DNA of 64,000 bases from Ligustrum vulgare (lineage: Eukaryota; Streptophyta; Magnoliopsida; Lamiales; Oleaceae), in NCBI GenBank assembly GCA_963555705.1, contig CAUVWQ010000018.1, positions 62,001-126,000 of the forward strand, given 5' to 3'. Under the pieces are notes generated by a model. It saw only the letters and a program-made list of their open reading frames with translations, ran no database searches and was not told the DNA's origin. A program made the position numbers and the translations under genes. Positions 35,606-50,254 of the stretch are shown in pieces; position 1 is the first letter of the stretch; each line of letters opens with the position of its first letter.

Positions 35606-38276
35606 AAAAATCAAAAAGTGGTGCATCGCGGAGGGTCATAGAAATATTGCACGACAAGAGTGGTAAATTACTTTCTGTGTTTTTATATTTATTCCCTTCA
35701 TAATTGTAACTAGCACAAGTGCGATGTACGTGAATATGTCTATGATTTTTTAAAAACTTTTAAATACAAAACATTATTGAATTGAAAACTTTGAGAAACA
35801 CAAAAACTACTCAAAATACGAAATCCAACACGGGCCCAAAACTAAGAATTAGGAAATCCTGCTCCGTATAGGATTATTATTTTTTTTTATTTTTCTTTTT
35901 TGAATTGTTTTTCTCTTCACAGTCGCAAGTCTACTCAAGTGCTACATACAATGGTCTTCAAAACACCACTGGAAGATGTATGGAAGCTAAATTTCGCTGC
36001 TTGTGCCCCTAATGTGGTAACGCTTGGGGAGCAGGATACGTCCTTCGTGACCATCATGGCCAATTTAATGATGCTCGTACTTTCTGTTACCAAATCATTT
36101 CAGCGACATGGAATTTATACTAGTGACTACTGAGTTGGGTCCACGAGAATCCATAGTACAAGTCGTCAAAAGAAATTTTCTACAAATCAAGGAGCTATTC
36201 CAACTTAAAAAACAAATCAAAATCATGAAAACAAAGTCTGCATAAGAATGAACTAAATACGTAACAAATCTTACCGCTATTTGGCTATGTACGGATTTGG
36301 GGTAACGATGATGATCAAAGATTGGTGAGCGAGTATGAGTTATAGTGAAGAGCATTGGGCATATCAAAATTTAATACATAAGTTAATGGAGTTTATGACC
36401 ACCAAAAATCAAAAAGTGGTGCCTCGCGGAGGGTCATAGATATAGTGCACGACAATAGTGATAAATCACTTTCTGTATTTTTATATTTATTCCCTTCATA
36501 ATTGTAACTAGCACACGTGCGATGTATGTGAGTATGTCTATGATTTTTAAAAAACTTTTAAATAAAAAACATTATTGAATTGAAAACCTTGAGAACACAA
36601 AAACTACTCAAAATATGAAATCCAACCCGATCCCAAAACTAAGAATTAGGAAATCTTGATTCGTATAGGATTTTTTTTTATTTTTCTTTTTTGAATTGTT
36701 CTTCTCTTTACAGTCGCAAGTCTACTCAAGTGCTACATACAATGGTCTTCAAAACACCACTGGAAGATGTATGGAAGCTAAATTTCGCTGCTTGTGCCCC
36801 TAATGTGGTAACGCTTGGGGAGCAGGATACGTCCTTCGTGACCATCATGGCCAATTTAATGATGCTCGTACGTTCTGTTACCAAATCATTTCAGCGACAT
36901 GGAATTTATACTAGTGACTATTGAGTTGGGTCCACGAGAATCCATAGTACAAGTCGTCAAAAGAAAATTTCTACAAATCAAGGAGCTATTCCAACTTAAA
37001 AAACAAATCAAAATCATGAATACTAAGTCTGGATGAGAATGAACTAAATATGTAACAAATCTTACCGCTATTTGGCTATGTACGGATTTGGGGTAACGAT
37101 GATGATCAAATATTGGTGAGTGAGTATGAGTTATAGTGAAGAGCATTGGGCATATAAATATTTAATACATAAGTTAATGGAGTTTATGACCACCAAAAAT
37201 CAAAAAGTGGTGCATAGCGGAGGGTCATAGAAATTTTGCACGACAAGAGTGGTAAATTACTTTCGGTATTTTTATATTTATTCCCTTCATAATTGTAACT
37301 AGCACACGTGCGGTGTACGTGAATATGTCTATGATTTTTAAAAAACATTTAAATAAAAAACATTATTGAATTGAAAACCTTGAGAAACACAAAAAATACT
37401 CAAAATATGAAATCCAACCCGAACCCAAAACTAAGAAAATTAGGAAATCCTGATTCGTATAGGATTTTTTTTATTTTTCTTTTTTGAATTGTTCTTCTCT
37501 TTACAGTCGCAAGTCTACTCAAGTGCTACATACAATGGTCTTCAAAACACCACTGGAAGATGCATGGAAGCTAAATTTCGCTGCTTGTGCCCCTAATGTG
37601 CTAACGCTTGGGGAGCAGGATACGTCCTTCGTGACCATCATGGCCAATTTAATGATTCTCGTACGTTCCGTTACCAAATCATTTCAGCGACATGGAATTT
37701 ATACTAGTGACTATTGAGTTGGGTCCACGAGAATCCATAGTACAAGTCGTCGAAAGAAAATTTCTACAAATCAAGGAGCTATTCCAACTTAAAAAACAAA
37801 TCAAAATGATGAAAACAAAGTCTGCATAAGAATGAACTAAATACGTAACAAATCTTACCGCTATTTGGCTATGTATGGATTTGGGGTAACGATGATGATC
37901 AAAGATTAGTGAGCGAGTATGAGTTATAGTGAAGAGCATTGGGCATATCAAAATTTAATACATAAGTTAATGGAGTTTATGACCACCAAAAATCAAAAAG
38001 TGGTGCATCGCGGAGGGTCATAGATATAGTGCACGACAATAGTGATAAATTACTTTCTGTATTTTTATATTTATTCCCTTCATAATTGTAACTAGCACAC
38101 GTGCGATGTACGTGAGTATGTCTATGATTTTTAAAAAAAATTTAAATAAAAAACATTATTGAATTGAAAACCTCGAGAAACACAAAAAATACTCAAAATA
38201 TGAAATCCAACCCGAACCCAAAACTAAGAAAATTAGGAAATCCTGATTCGTATAGGATTTTTTTTATTTTTCTTTT

Positions 38277-41200
38277 TTGAATTGTTCTTCTCTTTACAGT
38301 CGCAAGTCTACTCAAGTGCTACATACAATGGTCTTCAAAACACCACTGGAAGATGCATGGAAGCTAAATTTCGCTGCTTGTGCCCCTAATGTGCTAACGC
38401 TTGGGGAGCAGGATACCTCCTTCGTGAGCATCATGGCTAATTTAATGCTGCTCGTACGTTCCGTTACCAAATCATTTCAGCGACATGGAATTTATACTAG
38501 TGACTATTGAGTTCGGTCCACGAGAATCCATAGTACAAGTCGTCAAAAGAAAATTTCTACAAATCAAGGAGCTATTCCAACTTAAAAAACAAATCAAAAT
38601 CATGAATACTAAGTCTTGGTAAGAATGAACTAAATACGTAACAAATCTTACCGCTATTTGGCTATGTACGGATTTGGGGTAACGATGATGATCAAAGATT
38701 GGTGAGCGAGTATGAGTTATAGTGAAGAGCATTGGGCATATCAAAATTTAATACATAAGTTAATGGAGTTTATGACCACCAAAAATCAAAAAGTGGTGCA
38801 TCGCGGAGGGTCATAGATATAGTGCACGACAATAGTGATAAATCACTTTCTGTATTTTTATATTTATTCCCTTCATAATTGTAAATAGCACACGTGCGAT
38901 GTACGTGAGTATGTCTATGATTTTTAAAAATCATTTAAATAAAAAACATTATTGAATTGAAAACCTCGAGAAACACAAAAAATACTCAAAATATGAAATC
39001 CAACCCGAACCCAAAACTAAGAAAATTAGGAAATCCTGATTCGTATAGGATTTTTTTTATTTTTCTTTTTTGAATTGTTCTTCTCTTTACAGTCGCAAGT
39101 CTACTCAAGTGCTACATACAATGGTCTTCAAAACACCACTGGAAGATGCATGGAAGCTAAATTTCGCTGCTTGTGCCCCTAATGTGCTAACGCTTGGGGA
39201 GCAGGATACCTCCTTCGTGAGCACCATGGCTAAGTTAATGCTGCTCGTACGTTCCATTACCAAATCATTTCAGTGACATGGAATTTATACTAGTGACTAT
39301 TGAGTTGGGTCCACGAGAATCCATAGTACAAGTCGTCAAAAGAAAATTTCTACAAATCAAGGAGCTATTCCAACTTAAAAAACAAATCAAAATCATGAAT
39401 ACTAAGTCTGGGTAAGAATGAACTAAATATGTAACAAATCTTTCCGCTATTTGGCTATGTACGGATTTGGGGTAACGATGATGATCAAATATTGGTGAGT
39501 GAGTATGAGTTATAGTGAAGAGCATTGGGCATATAAATATTTAATACATAAGTTAATGGAGTTTATGACCACCAAAAATCAAAAAGTGGTGCATAGCGGA
39601 GGGTCATAGAAATTTTGCACGACAAGAGTGGTAAATTACTTTCGGTATTTTTATATTTATTCCCTTCATAATTGTAACTAGCACACGTGCGGTGTACGTG
39701 AATATGTCTATGATTTTTAAAAAACATTTAAATAAAAAACATTATTGAATTGAAAACCTCGAGAAACACAAAAAATACTCAAAATATGAAATCCAACCCG
39801 AACCCAAAACTAAGAAAATTAGGAAATCCTGATTCGTATAGGATTTTTTTTATTTTTCTTTTTTGAATTGTTCTTCTCTTTACAGTCGCAAGTCTACTCA
39901 AGTGCTACATACAATGGTCTTCAAAACACCACTGGAAGATGCATGGAAGCTAAATTTCGCTGCTTGTGCCCCTAATGTGCTAACGCTTGGGGAGCAGGAT
40001 ACCTCCTTCGTGAGCATCATGGCTAATTTAATGCTGCTCGTACGTTCCGTTACCAAATCATTTCAGCGACATGGAATTTATACTAGTGACTATTGAGTTC
40101 GGTCCACGAGAATCCATAGTACAAGTCGTCAAAAGAAAATTTCTACAAATCAAGGAGCTATTCCAACTTAAAAAACAAATCAAAATCATGAATACTAAGT
40201 CTTGGTAAGAATGAACTAAATACGTAACAAATCTTACCGCTATTTGGCTATGTACGGATTTGGGGTAACGATGATGATCAAAGATTGGTGAGCGAGTATG
40301 AGTTATAGTGAAGAGCATTGGGCATATCAAAATTTAATACATAAGTTAATGGAGTTTATGACCACCAAAAATCAAAAAGTGGTGCATCGCGGAGGGTCAT
40401 AGATATAGTGCACGACAATAGTGATAAATCACTTTCTGTATTTTTATATTTATTCCCTTCATAATTGTAAATAGCACACGTGCGATGTACGTGAGTATGT
40501 CTATGATTTTTAAAAATCATTTAAATAAAAAACATTATTGAATTGAAAACCTCGAGAAACACAAAAAATACTCAAAATATGAAATCCAACCCGAACCCAA
40601 AACTAAGAAAATTAGGAAATCCTGATTCGTATAGGATTTTTTTTATTTTTCTTTTTTGAATTGTTCTTCTCTTTACAGTCGCAAGTCTACTCAAGTGCTA
40701 CATACAATGGTCTTCAAAACACCACTGGAAGATGCATGGAAGCTAAATTTCGCTGCTTGTGCCCCTAATGTGCTAACGCTTGGGGAGCAGGATACCTCCT
40801 TCGTGAGCACCATGGCTAAGTTAATGCTGCTCGTACGTTCCATTACCAAATCATTTCAGTGACATGGAATTTATACTAGTGACTATTGAGTTGGGTCCAC
40901 GAGAATCCATAGTACAAGTCGTCAAAAGAAAATTTCTACAAATCAAGGAGCTATTCCAACTTAAAAAACAAATCAAAATCATGAATACTAAGTCTGGGTA
41001 AGAATGAACTAAATATGTAACAAATCTTTCCGCTATTTGGCTATGTACGGATTTGGGGTAACGATGATGATCAAATATTGGTGAGTGAGTATGAGTTATA
41101 GTGAAGAGCATTGGGCATATAAATATTTAATACATAAGTTAATGGAGTTTATGACCACCAAAAATCAAAAAGTGGTGCATAGCGGAGGGTCATAGAAATT

Positions 41201-41448
41201 TTGCACGACAAGAGTGGTAAATTACTTTCGGTATTTTTATATTTATTCCCTTCATAATTGTAACTAGCACACGTGCGGTGTACGTGAATATGTCTATGAT
41301 TTTTAAAAAACATTTAAATAAAAAACATTATTGAATTGAAAACCTTGAGAAACACAAAAAATACTCAAAATATGAAATCCAACCCGAACCCAAAACTAAG
41401 AAAATTAGGAAATCCTGATTCGTATAGGATTTTTTTTATTTTTCTTTT
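38277..41448. repeat. Higher-order dimer, 1586 bp, two copies
   Basis: Units near 38277 and 39070 recur near 39863 and 40656 with private variants such as GAGTTCGGTCC, AAGTCTTGGT and TCTTTCCGC in the same order. Confidence 0.8.
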
Positions 41449-44400
41449 TTGAATTGTTCTTCTCTTTACAGTCGCAAGTCTACTCAAGTGCTACATACAA
41501 TGGTCTTCAAAACACCACTGGAAGATGCATGGAAGCTAAATTTCGCTGCTTGTGCCCCTAATGTGCTAACGCTTGGGGAGCAGGATACCTCCTTCGTGAG
41601 CACCATGGCTAAGTTAATGCTGCTCGTACGTTCCATTACCAAATCATTTCAGTGACATGGAATTTATACTAGTGACTATTGAGTTGGGTCCACGAGAATC
41701 CATAGTACAAGTCGTCAAAAGAAAATTTCTACAAATCAAGGAGCTATTCCAACTTAAAAAACAAATCAAAATCATGAATACTAAGTCTGGGTAAGAATGA
41801 ACTAAATATGTAACAAATCTTTCCGCTATTTGGCTATGTACGGATTTGGGGTAACGATGATGATCAAAGATTGGTGAGCGAGTATGAGTTATAGTGATGA
41901 GCATTGGGCATATCAATATTTAATTCATAAGTTAATGGAGTTTATGACCACCAAAAATCAAAAAGTGGTGCATATGGGAGGATCATAGAAATATTGCACG
42001 ACAAGAGTGGTAAATAACTTTCTGTATTTTTATATTTATTCCCTTCATAATTGTAACTAGCACACGTGCGATGTACGTGAATATGTCTATGATTTTTAAA
42101 AAACATTTAAATAAAAAACATTATTGAATTGAAAACCTTCAGAAACACAAAAACTACTCAAAATACGAAATCCAACCCGAGCCCAAAACTAAGAATTAGG
42201 AAATCCTGATCCGTATAGGATTATTATTTTTTTTTATTTTTCTTTTTTGAATTGTTTTTCTCTTCATAGTCGCAAGTCTACTCAAGTGCTACATACAATG
42301 GTCTTCAAAACACCACTGGAAGATGTATGGAAGCTAAATTTCGCTGCTTGTGCCCCTAATGTGGTAACGCTTGGGGAGCAGGATACGTCCTTCGTGACCA
42401 TCATGGCCAATTTAATGATGCTCGTACGTTCTGTTACCAAATCATTTCAGCGACATGGAATTTATACTAGTGACTATTGAGTTGGGTCCACGAGAATCCA
42501 TAGTACAAGTCGTCAAAAGAAATTTTCTACAAATCAAGGAGCTATTCCAACTTAAAAAACAAATCAAAATCAAGAAAACAAAGTCTGCATAAGAATGAAC
42601 TAAATACGTAACAAATCTTACCGCTATTTGGCTATGTACGAATTTGGGGTAACGATGATGATCAAAGATTGGTGAGCGAGTATGAGTTATAGTGAAGAGC
42701 ATTGGGCATATCAAAATTTAATACATAAGTTAATGGAGTTTATGACCACCAAAAATCAAAAAGTGGTGCATCGCGGAGGGTCATAGATATAGTGCACGAC
42801 AATAGTGATAAATCACTTTCTGTATTTTTATATTTATTCCCTTCATAATTGTAAATAGCACACGTGCGATGTACGTGAGTATGTCTATGATTTTTAAAAA
42901 TCATTTAAATAAAAAACATTATTGAATTGAAAACCTCGAGAAACACAAAAAATACTCAAAATATGAAATCCAACCCGAACCCAAAACTAAGAAAATTAGG
43001 AAATCCTGATTCGTATAGGATTTTTTTTATTTTTCTTTTTTGAATTGTTCTTCTCTTTACAGTCGCAAGTCTACTCAAGTGCTACATACAATGGTCTTCA
43101 AAACACCACTGGAAGATGCATGGAAGCTAAATTTCGCTGCTTGTGCCCCTAATGTGCTAACGCTTGGGGAGCAGGATACCTCCTTCGTGAGCACCATGGC
43201 TAAGTTAATGCTGCTCGTACGTTCCGTTACCAAATCATTTCAGTGACATGGAATTTATACTAGTGACTATTGAGTTGGGTCCACGAGAATCCATAGTACA
43301 AGTCGTCAAAAGAAAATTTCTACAAATCAAGGAGCTATTCCAACTTAAAAAACAAATCAAAATCATGAATACTAAGTCTGGGTAAGAATGAACTAAATAT
43401 GTAACAAATCTTTCCGCTATTTGGCTATGTACGGATTTGGGGTAACGATGATGATCAAAGATTGGTGAGCGAGTATGAGTTATAGTGATGAGCATTGGGC
43501 ATATCAATATTTAATTCATAAGTTAATGGAGTTTATGACCACCAAAAATCAAAAAGTGGTGCATATGGGAGGATCATAGAAATATTGCACGACAAGAGTG
43601 GTAAATAACTTTCTGTATTTTTATATTTATTCCCTTCATAATTGTAACTAGCACACGTGCGATGTACGTGAATATGTCTATGATTTTTAAAAAACATTTA
43701 AATAAAAAACATTATTGAATTGAAAACCTTGAGAAACACAAAAACTACTCAAAATACGAAATCCAACCCGAGCCCAAAACTAAGAATTAGGAAATCCTGA
43801 TCCGTATAGGATTATTATTTTTTTTTATTTTTCTTTTTTGAATTGTTTTTCTCTTCATAGTCGCAAGTCTACTCAAGTGCTACATACAATGGTCTTCAAA
43901 ACACCACTGGAAGATGTATGGAAGCTAAATTTCGCTGCTTGTGCCCCTAATGTGGTAACGCTTGGGGAGCAGGATACGTCCTTCGTGACCATCATGGCCA
44001 ATTTAATGATGCTCGTACGTTCTGTTACCAAATCATTTCAGCGACATGGAATTTATACTAGTGACTATTGAGTTGGGTCCACGAGAATCCATAGTACAAG
44101 TCGTCAAAAGAAATTTTCTACAAATCAAGGAGCTATTCCAACTTAAAAAACAAATCAAAATCATGAAAACAAAGTCTGCATAAGAATGAACTAAATACGT
44201 AACAAATCTTACCGCTATTTGGCTATGTACGAATTTGGGGTAACGATGATGATCAAAGATTGGTGAGCGAGTATGAGTTATAGTGAAGAGCATTGGGCAT
44301 ATCAAAATTTAATACATAAGTTAATGGAGTTTATGACCACCAAAAATCAAAAAGTGGTGCATCGCGGAGGGTCATAGATATAGTGCACGACAATAGTGAT

Positions 44401-44630
44401 AAATCACTTTCTGTATTTTTATATTTATTCCCTTCATAATTGTAACTAGCACACGTGCGATGTACGTGAGTATGTCTATGATTTTTAAAAAACATTTAAA
44501 TAAAAAACATTATTGAATTGAAAACCTTGAGAACACAAAAACTACTCAAAATACGAAATCCAACCCGAGACCAAAACTAAGAATTAGGAAATCCGGATCC
44601 GTATAGGATTATTATTTTTTTTTATTTTTC
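41449..44630. repeat. Higher-order dimer, 1591 bp, two copies
   Basis: Units near 41449 and 42247 recur near 43040 and 43838. Shared variants include TTATAGTGATGAGC, TTAATTCATAAG and GGTGCATATGGGAGG. Confidence 0.75.
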
Positions 44631-44785
44631 TTTTTTGAATTTTTTTTCTCTTCACAGTCGCAAGTCTACTCAAGTGCTACATACAATGGTCTTCAAAACA
44701 CCACTGGAAGATGTATGGAAGCTAAATTTCGCTGCTTGTGCCCCTAATGTGGTAACGCTTGGGGAGCAGGATACGTCCTTCGTGA

Positions 44786-44790
44786 CCATC
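44786..44790. repeat. Target site duplication, left (CCATC), element 2
   Basis: CCATC matches 54902-54906; uninterrupted monomers read GTGACCATCATGGCC. Confidence 0.93.
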
Positions 44791-47700
44791 TATAGCGACC
44801 CAGAATTTTTATGCAATAAATAATTATTTTAATATTTAGAAAAATTGTGTCGCTACTATTTCATTTATTATTTTGAAATTAATGCCGCGACGGATTCGTC
44901 TAGCCAAGTCAAAAAAAAAAATATCGAATTTGCTCGATTTTAAATTAAATTTCCGAATTTCTAAAATTATATTACTTTAATTATTTATTCAAAGTATTAT
45001 TTTCAAAATCATTTTTCAGTCCAAAATATATCTGCTTTAAATACATTTTTAAATCGAAGTTAGTCAAATTTTAATTAATTATCTTAAATTAAACATTAGC
45101 CTAATTATCCTATAGCCGAAAGCATATTCCCTTAATCATGTTTCCTTTCTTTCTCTTTTTCTTTAAAACATCATCATTATCATCACTAATTTTCCATCAT
45201 CAGATTCCACTTAGCACATGGACCACAAACCTATCATCATCACCAGGCCACCTTCTTCTCCTTCATCTTCTTATTCATCACCAACAATCAACATACGAGG
45301 TAATGCTTCAATCTCTTGAACCATCATCTTCAAGGAACCAAGCCTCTAACTTCCATAGAAGAACCCCTGCCTCGGTTGAACTCCTCAAAACAGTCATCAC
45401 CTCCAAGATTGAAACCAGTCCACTGCCCCAATACCATCTTCTAGTGCCCAGATTCAACTCCAAACCAGTTTATGAATCATCACCTCCATCAATCACTGTA
45501 AAACATGCCAACAACCTACACATTAGCTCGGCTCAGAATCACCAGCTCAATTTCTCTGCAACACTCAGACCAAACGCCAATTGAATCATGAACCCACAGC
45601 CATCATCTCCATCTTAGCAACTACTGCACAAACCATTTACACTACAATCAGTATTATCACTGCCAAGTTACCACCTCCAACTCAACATTGTCCTTCCACC
45701 ACCAGCAACCAATCGACATTATCAAACCTAGTCCCAAAGCAATCATCCTCAGCACTGCTCCATCACACAACAAACTGGACAATTCACCACCACCGAATCA
45801 AACAGCAACCATCATCCACCAACGCTGCTATTGTCAATACCAATCCGCCCCTTTCACCATCAGAATCACCACCAATTCAGAAATCAAACCCAATTACTGC
45901 AACAGTTCAATACCTTCACCGAATTAAACACCATCACCGCCTCTACAAACATCACCACCATTTCAAATCATCATCCCTAAACCGTCACTGATTTCCATCA
46001 CTTCACCAAACGACCCAACAACTGCCCCTCACAAATCAAAACCCAAAACAAGAAATAAGTAAACTCAGTTACTTACCTCACCTCAGACCACCTATTCGCC
46101 GGAAGATCGCGATCTAAACCACGACCTTGAAGCCTCGGTTTCGCACATCAAAACACTCAAAACACCACAGAGACTCAATCCTAAACCCAAGTACTTACCT
46201 TAGCTGCAGATCGTTGTTCCGCCGGAATTATCACCGGATGTCGCAGCTAAGATCGATTTTCAAAATCTCGATTCAACCCTAATTTTCGTCTGAGCCTTCT
46301 GAGACAGTGAACGAATGAGAGAGAGAGAACGTTGAGAGATCTGATTAGGATATTTGATTTTAATATTTAAACTTTCAGAAATTTCACTTTAGTCCCTAGC
46401 CTAATTATGTTTTAAAGATTCAGTCCCTAAGTTTACAAAATGTTTTATGTCGGTCCTTTCAGCTTTAAATCTTTTTAATTCAGTCCCTTAAGTTTTAAAT
46501 GAGTTTTAATCAGCCCTTTCATTTTCAAAATCTATTATTTCAGTCACTGTTAATTTACTTTTAAGCCCAAGTTTCAAAAGTATTCATTTTAGTCCCTCAA
46601 CTTTCAAAACATCAATTTTAGTCCTCAAATTATAATTTATCATTTTGAACTATATATTCGATAGACTAAAGTGACTTATTGGCTAAGACGAAGCGTACGG
46701 AGAATTCAAAGAAATTGAAGTCATTCCCGCTCAACTTTGCACTCGTCGGATTTGAGGTAGACTCGCACTTATTAATTGATTTAAATTATGATTTCATATG
46801 AATGTCATGTGACTTGTGAAAGTCAATTTTTAAGAAAAGCAAGTATGTTGTTATGAAAGGTAAATATACCTTATGTTGTTATGAAAAGTAAGTATGTTTT
46901 TATGAAAAGAAAATATACTTTATGTTTTTAAGAAAAGTAAGTATACCCTATGCTTCACGAAAATGTTTTTTTGGATCATTGCTATGAAATCAATCTACCA
47001 AGATTGTTTTGGGTCCCATATGATAAGTTATGATATGTTAAGGGGACCGGAGTTTTAGTAGCGCTACACATAAGAATTCTTGCCACCTAAGTTCGGTAAC
47101 ATTCTTGTGTCTCCTATGTTTATGAGGATTTGCCACGAAGTTCGGTAAAATTCCTATCTTTCCATATGTTTATGAGGATTTACCACCTAAGTTCGGTAAA
47201 ATTCCTGTCGCATATGTTTATGAGGATTTCGATCCTATCTTATGTTATGATGCAATTGATCCCTATGAATTTCAGAAAATTATGCTTGGTATACTTACTA
47301 CATAAGAATTCTTACCACCTAAGTTCGGTAAAATTCTTATGTTTATGAGGATTTCGATTTTATCCTATGTTATGATGAAAACTTATTGTTATTATGATTT
47401 TACTGCATAAGAATTCTTGCCACCTAAGTTCGGTAAAGTTCTTGTGTCTCCCTATGTTTATGAGGATTTCAATCATATCTTATGTTATGCTTTCAAAAGA
47501 AATTATGCTTGGCATAATTAAAATGTTTTTATAAGTATATGGTTTTCAAAGAGCTATTTTCAAAGAGCCTATGATTTGCAAAATATGTCCCGTGCTGTAA
47601 TGCAAAATATGAGTTTTATCAAGAGCCGTTTTATAAAGAAGCTCTATCAATGCCCGTTTTATAAAGAGCCGGGATTTATGTGTTTAATCATCTTATAAAT

Positions 47701-48112
47701 TAAATTAATTTGCGATGAGTCTACTGAGTATTTCCCCCATGAAATACTCACCCTACTTTTTAACAGTTTTGCAGATTTCGGAGACGGTGGCGAGCGATGA
47801 ATGATGGTGGCAATAATCGTTGAACGGTTGAAAGTTTGACGTTAATGATTTCCGTATTTTCCAAACAATCGAATAATTTAGAGAAGTTCATTTATTTGAG
47901 AAATTATGATATTGGCAATTTCTTTACAATATTAATGGTTCGATTTACTATTTCAAATGGTTTCATAAATGTTTTCAAATTTAGCGGCCATTACAGTTTA
48001 TTTAATGTTGCCAAAAATGAATTTCAATTATTTCTTCCGCAAAAATATTATTCGAAAAATTTAGACAGAAAATGACGTAGTGAATCGGGTATACGGAACT
48101 CGGGGCGCTACA
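44791..48112 (+). repeat. 5' LTR of element 2 (3322 bp)
   Basis: Order of parts as in element 1: AT-rich start, C-rich low-complexity zone (about 45130-46070), leader-like zone, TAGTCCCT repeats, TATA-like box (46650-46658), hairpin array (47060-47470). Open frames of up to 148 residues in the C-rich zone are Ser/His/Pro/Thr-rich translations of CATCA/CACC sequence. Confidence 0.95.
46199..46350 (-). promoter_or_regulatory. Antisense leader-like exon with splice donor, element 2 5' LTR
   Basis: Minus strand: CT-repeat leader (around 46315-46335), a TTAGGGTT telobox (46275-46282), an exon-like segment, then the consensus donor AAG|GTAAGTA with the exon ending at 46199. A second donor-like GAG|GTAAGTA lies further on, near 46070-46080. 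Confidence 0.4.
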
Positions 48113-48115
48113 AGT

Positions 48116-48127
48116 TGGTATCAGAGC
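48116..48127 (+). other. Primer binding site for tRNA-iMet, element 2
   Basis: TGGTATCAGAGC three bases after the 5' LTR, as in element 1. Confidence 0.95.
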
Positions 48128-49075
48128 TAGTCTGCGTTTCTGTAGACTGGTAAAATTTTCAAAAAGAATTTTAAGAAATATTTTCCATTATAAGATTTTT
48201 ATTGATGAAGATTGCCACTGCCATCATTCGTTCCACCAACTCTGAGGTAAAGAAGTTTATGATGTTTAAAGTTATTTCAGTATTTCGAATACTCATTTTA
48301 TTGATTTATGAGAAAGAATGAAGAGTATTTCGGATACTTATGATTTATGAGAAATAAGAATGTATTTCTTCGAAAATAATGATGTTGTTATGCTTTGTCA
48401 TAACTTATATGCTTTAATGTATGATTATGAGAAATTTTTTTAAAGAAAACGAGTGTTGAGCATAATGGGAATAATATGATTTTATTGAGAATTAAGTAAT
48501 GGATATTATGTTGAGTTAATTTATTATGCCTCTATGTTGAAGAGAAATTTATTATGAAGTTTGGCTTTGTGAATAAATTTTGGGAATATGATTTATGGCA
48601 TATATTTATAAGTATGAGTAACTTTTGAGCCAATTAAGGTATGGAAGGAAGTAATATTGTGATATTGAAAAATATAATTTGAAATTGTTATGTTGAGGAA
48701 TTATGAATTGAATTATGGGATATTTTTGATGATATTGAAGTGTTGGAATCATTTTCAATATTTTTAGATCGTTGTGATCAAATGTGGAGTTATTTATTAT
48801 TGTGAGTTATGAAGTATGCTTATGGTCTGGAATAAGTCCAAATTACAAGGGAGACTCTGTCCAGAATTTTATCATTTGGAATTAAGAGCATAATATGATA
48901 AGCATCTACTAAAGGAATTAAGTTTAGACATGCAAGTTCATTTACATCACAAACGAGATTTAGTAGATGATAGCAGAGATTTTATTTTTTTTTTCTCATA
49001 AGGAGAACACACAAGAGTCACACTGGAAAGGAAATACAAGCATAAGAGAAAAACATGGAAAGATCCTCAGAATGA
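48128..49075. other. Element 2 interior, 5' part without a gene
   Basis: AT-rich, closely similar to the matching part of element 1 with small indels and substitutions. No gag or pol. Confidence 0.7.
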
Positions 49076-49300
49076 GAGATGTGTTTCCGGAGTAGCCGTA
49101 TCCTACCACCTCTGATCTTTTGAGGATATAAATAAAGAAACCTTCAAAGAGGTGTGTTTCGAGAGTAAGAATACTCCGTAATCTACCACCTGGAACCTTT
49201 GAGGTACACACAAGATTTAAACATTAAGGAAATCCTAGTAAATGGAGGGGTGTCTCGAGAGTGAGAATACTCCGTACTCTACCCCCACCTATTCTAAGAT
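49076..49300 (-). repeat. Three imperfect repeats downstream of LOG, element 2
   Basis: Counterpart of 26418-26642, with the same three units and a few base changes. Confidence 0.6.
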
Positions 49301-49954
49301 TCACAGAGTTAAATTTACATTAACCGGACTCCATTTTCGCTTGATTCCCCTTCCTTGCGACCAATCTATCTTAACTCCTGCTGGATCTTGTATTGAGATA
49401 TATGACTGCAGCTTATCCAGTAGTTCATCAATAGTAGGAGCGGAAATAAGAAGCCTTCTGGAAAATGGAGAGATGAATCCCTGTTCCACAGCATAATCAA
49501 GAAAGGTTAACAAACCATCAAAGAAATTGTTAACATTCAGAAGCCCAATAGGCTTAGTATGGAGATCTAGTTGAGCCCATGAGGTAATGTTAAAGATTTC
49601 TTCTAAGGTACCAAAACCTCCGGGCAGGGCTATAAAGGCATCAGAACCATATAGCATACAAGTTATGCGTTCATGGATGGATAAGGTTTGAACTTCATGC
49701 CCTCGTGTTTTGCCTGCAACATCTACCAAAGGGACAGGTATGACACCGATTACTTTTGATTTCTCTGCAAGAGCAGATTGGGAAACACAACCCATTAGAC
49801 CACTGCTACCACCCCCATATACAAGAGTGATACCTTTTTCCCCCAGTTTCTTTCCAAGATCTACAGCCGCTTCTAGATAACCGAAGCCTTTCCCTACTTT
49901 TGATCCACAAAATACACAAATAGTTTTGATCTGTCGAAGTTTTGGTGCTTCCAT
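49301..49954 (-). CDS. LOG: Cytokinin riboside 5'-monophosphate phosphoribohydrolase, LONELY GUY type (element 2)
   Basis: 217 residues, identical in protein to the copy in element 1, with the same CVFCGS, IHER and PGGFGTLEE motifs and the same Ile97 in place of the usual Lys. Comparing the two genes base by base I find five differences, all third-position or otherwise silent; both end in TGA. Flanking non-coding DNA of the two elements differs by many substitutions and indels. That pattern suggests selection on the protein since the two lineages split. Intronless, antisense to the element, 300 bp downstream of the viral-like gene. Confidence 0.96.
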   Translation of the reverse strand: MEAPKLRQIKTICVFCGSKVGKGFGYLEAAVDLGKKLGEKGITLVYGGGSSGLMGCVSQSALAEKSKVIGVIPVPLVDVAGKTRGHEVQTLSIHERITCMLYGSDAFIALPGGFGTLEEIFNITSWAQLDLHTKPIGLLNVNNFFDGLLTFLDYAVEQGFISPFSRRLLISAPTIDELLDKLQSYISIQDPAGVKIDWSQGRGIKRKWSPVNVNLTL

Positions 49955-50028
49955 CTTTGATAGTAAAGAAGGGAAAACTTACGAAGAAGATGTGATTTTG
50001 GGATGCCTGAACTATGAAATATGTTTGG

Positions 50029-50038
50029 CTATTTAAAG
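50029..50038 (-). promoter_or_regulatory. Possible TATA box of LOG, element 2
   Basis: Minus-strand CTTTAAATAG about 75 nt before the LOG ATG, conserved with element 1. Confidence 0.35.
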
Positions 50039-50254
50039 CCGGAAAAATTTACTGTTTTTGATTGATTCTGAAAAAGTAAAGATTTACTTTTGACAAAATC
50101 AGCCCACTTTTGAATATTTTTATCGTATAGAGGCTGTCACCTTTCGGCGATTTAATATTTTATTTCCAGCTTTATCAAAACTCGAGAAAAGGAAAATATA
50201 TTTTATTTTCAAAACGCGTGAAAGAAAGCAGCAAAATATTTTAAAAGATTTACC

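Larger units (their letters stand above)
35606..44790. repeat. Satellite array, subfamily C, middle block
   Basis: About 11.5 monomers of 791-798 bp, in phase with the left block after removal of the retrotransposon. Two variants alternate: one with GATGTATGG, GTGGTAACG and GTGACCATCATGGCC, the other with GATGCATGG, GTGCTAACG and usually GATACCTCC. The first five bases (AAAAA) are the right target duplication of the solo LTR. The block is cut at GTGACCATC by element 2. Confidence 0.95.

Noticed and set aside
45138..45991. ORFs of 136-148 residues in the element 2 LTR (also 51927-52780)
   Set aside because: Translations of CATCA/CACC low-complexity DNA, rich in Ser, His, Pro and Thr, with overlapping frames open alike.
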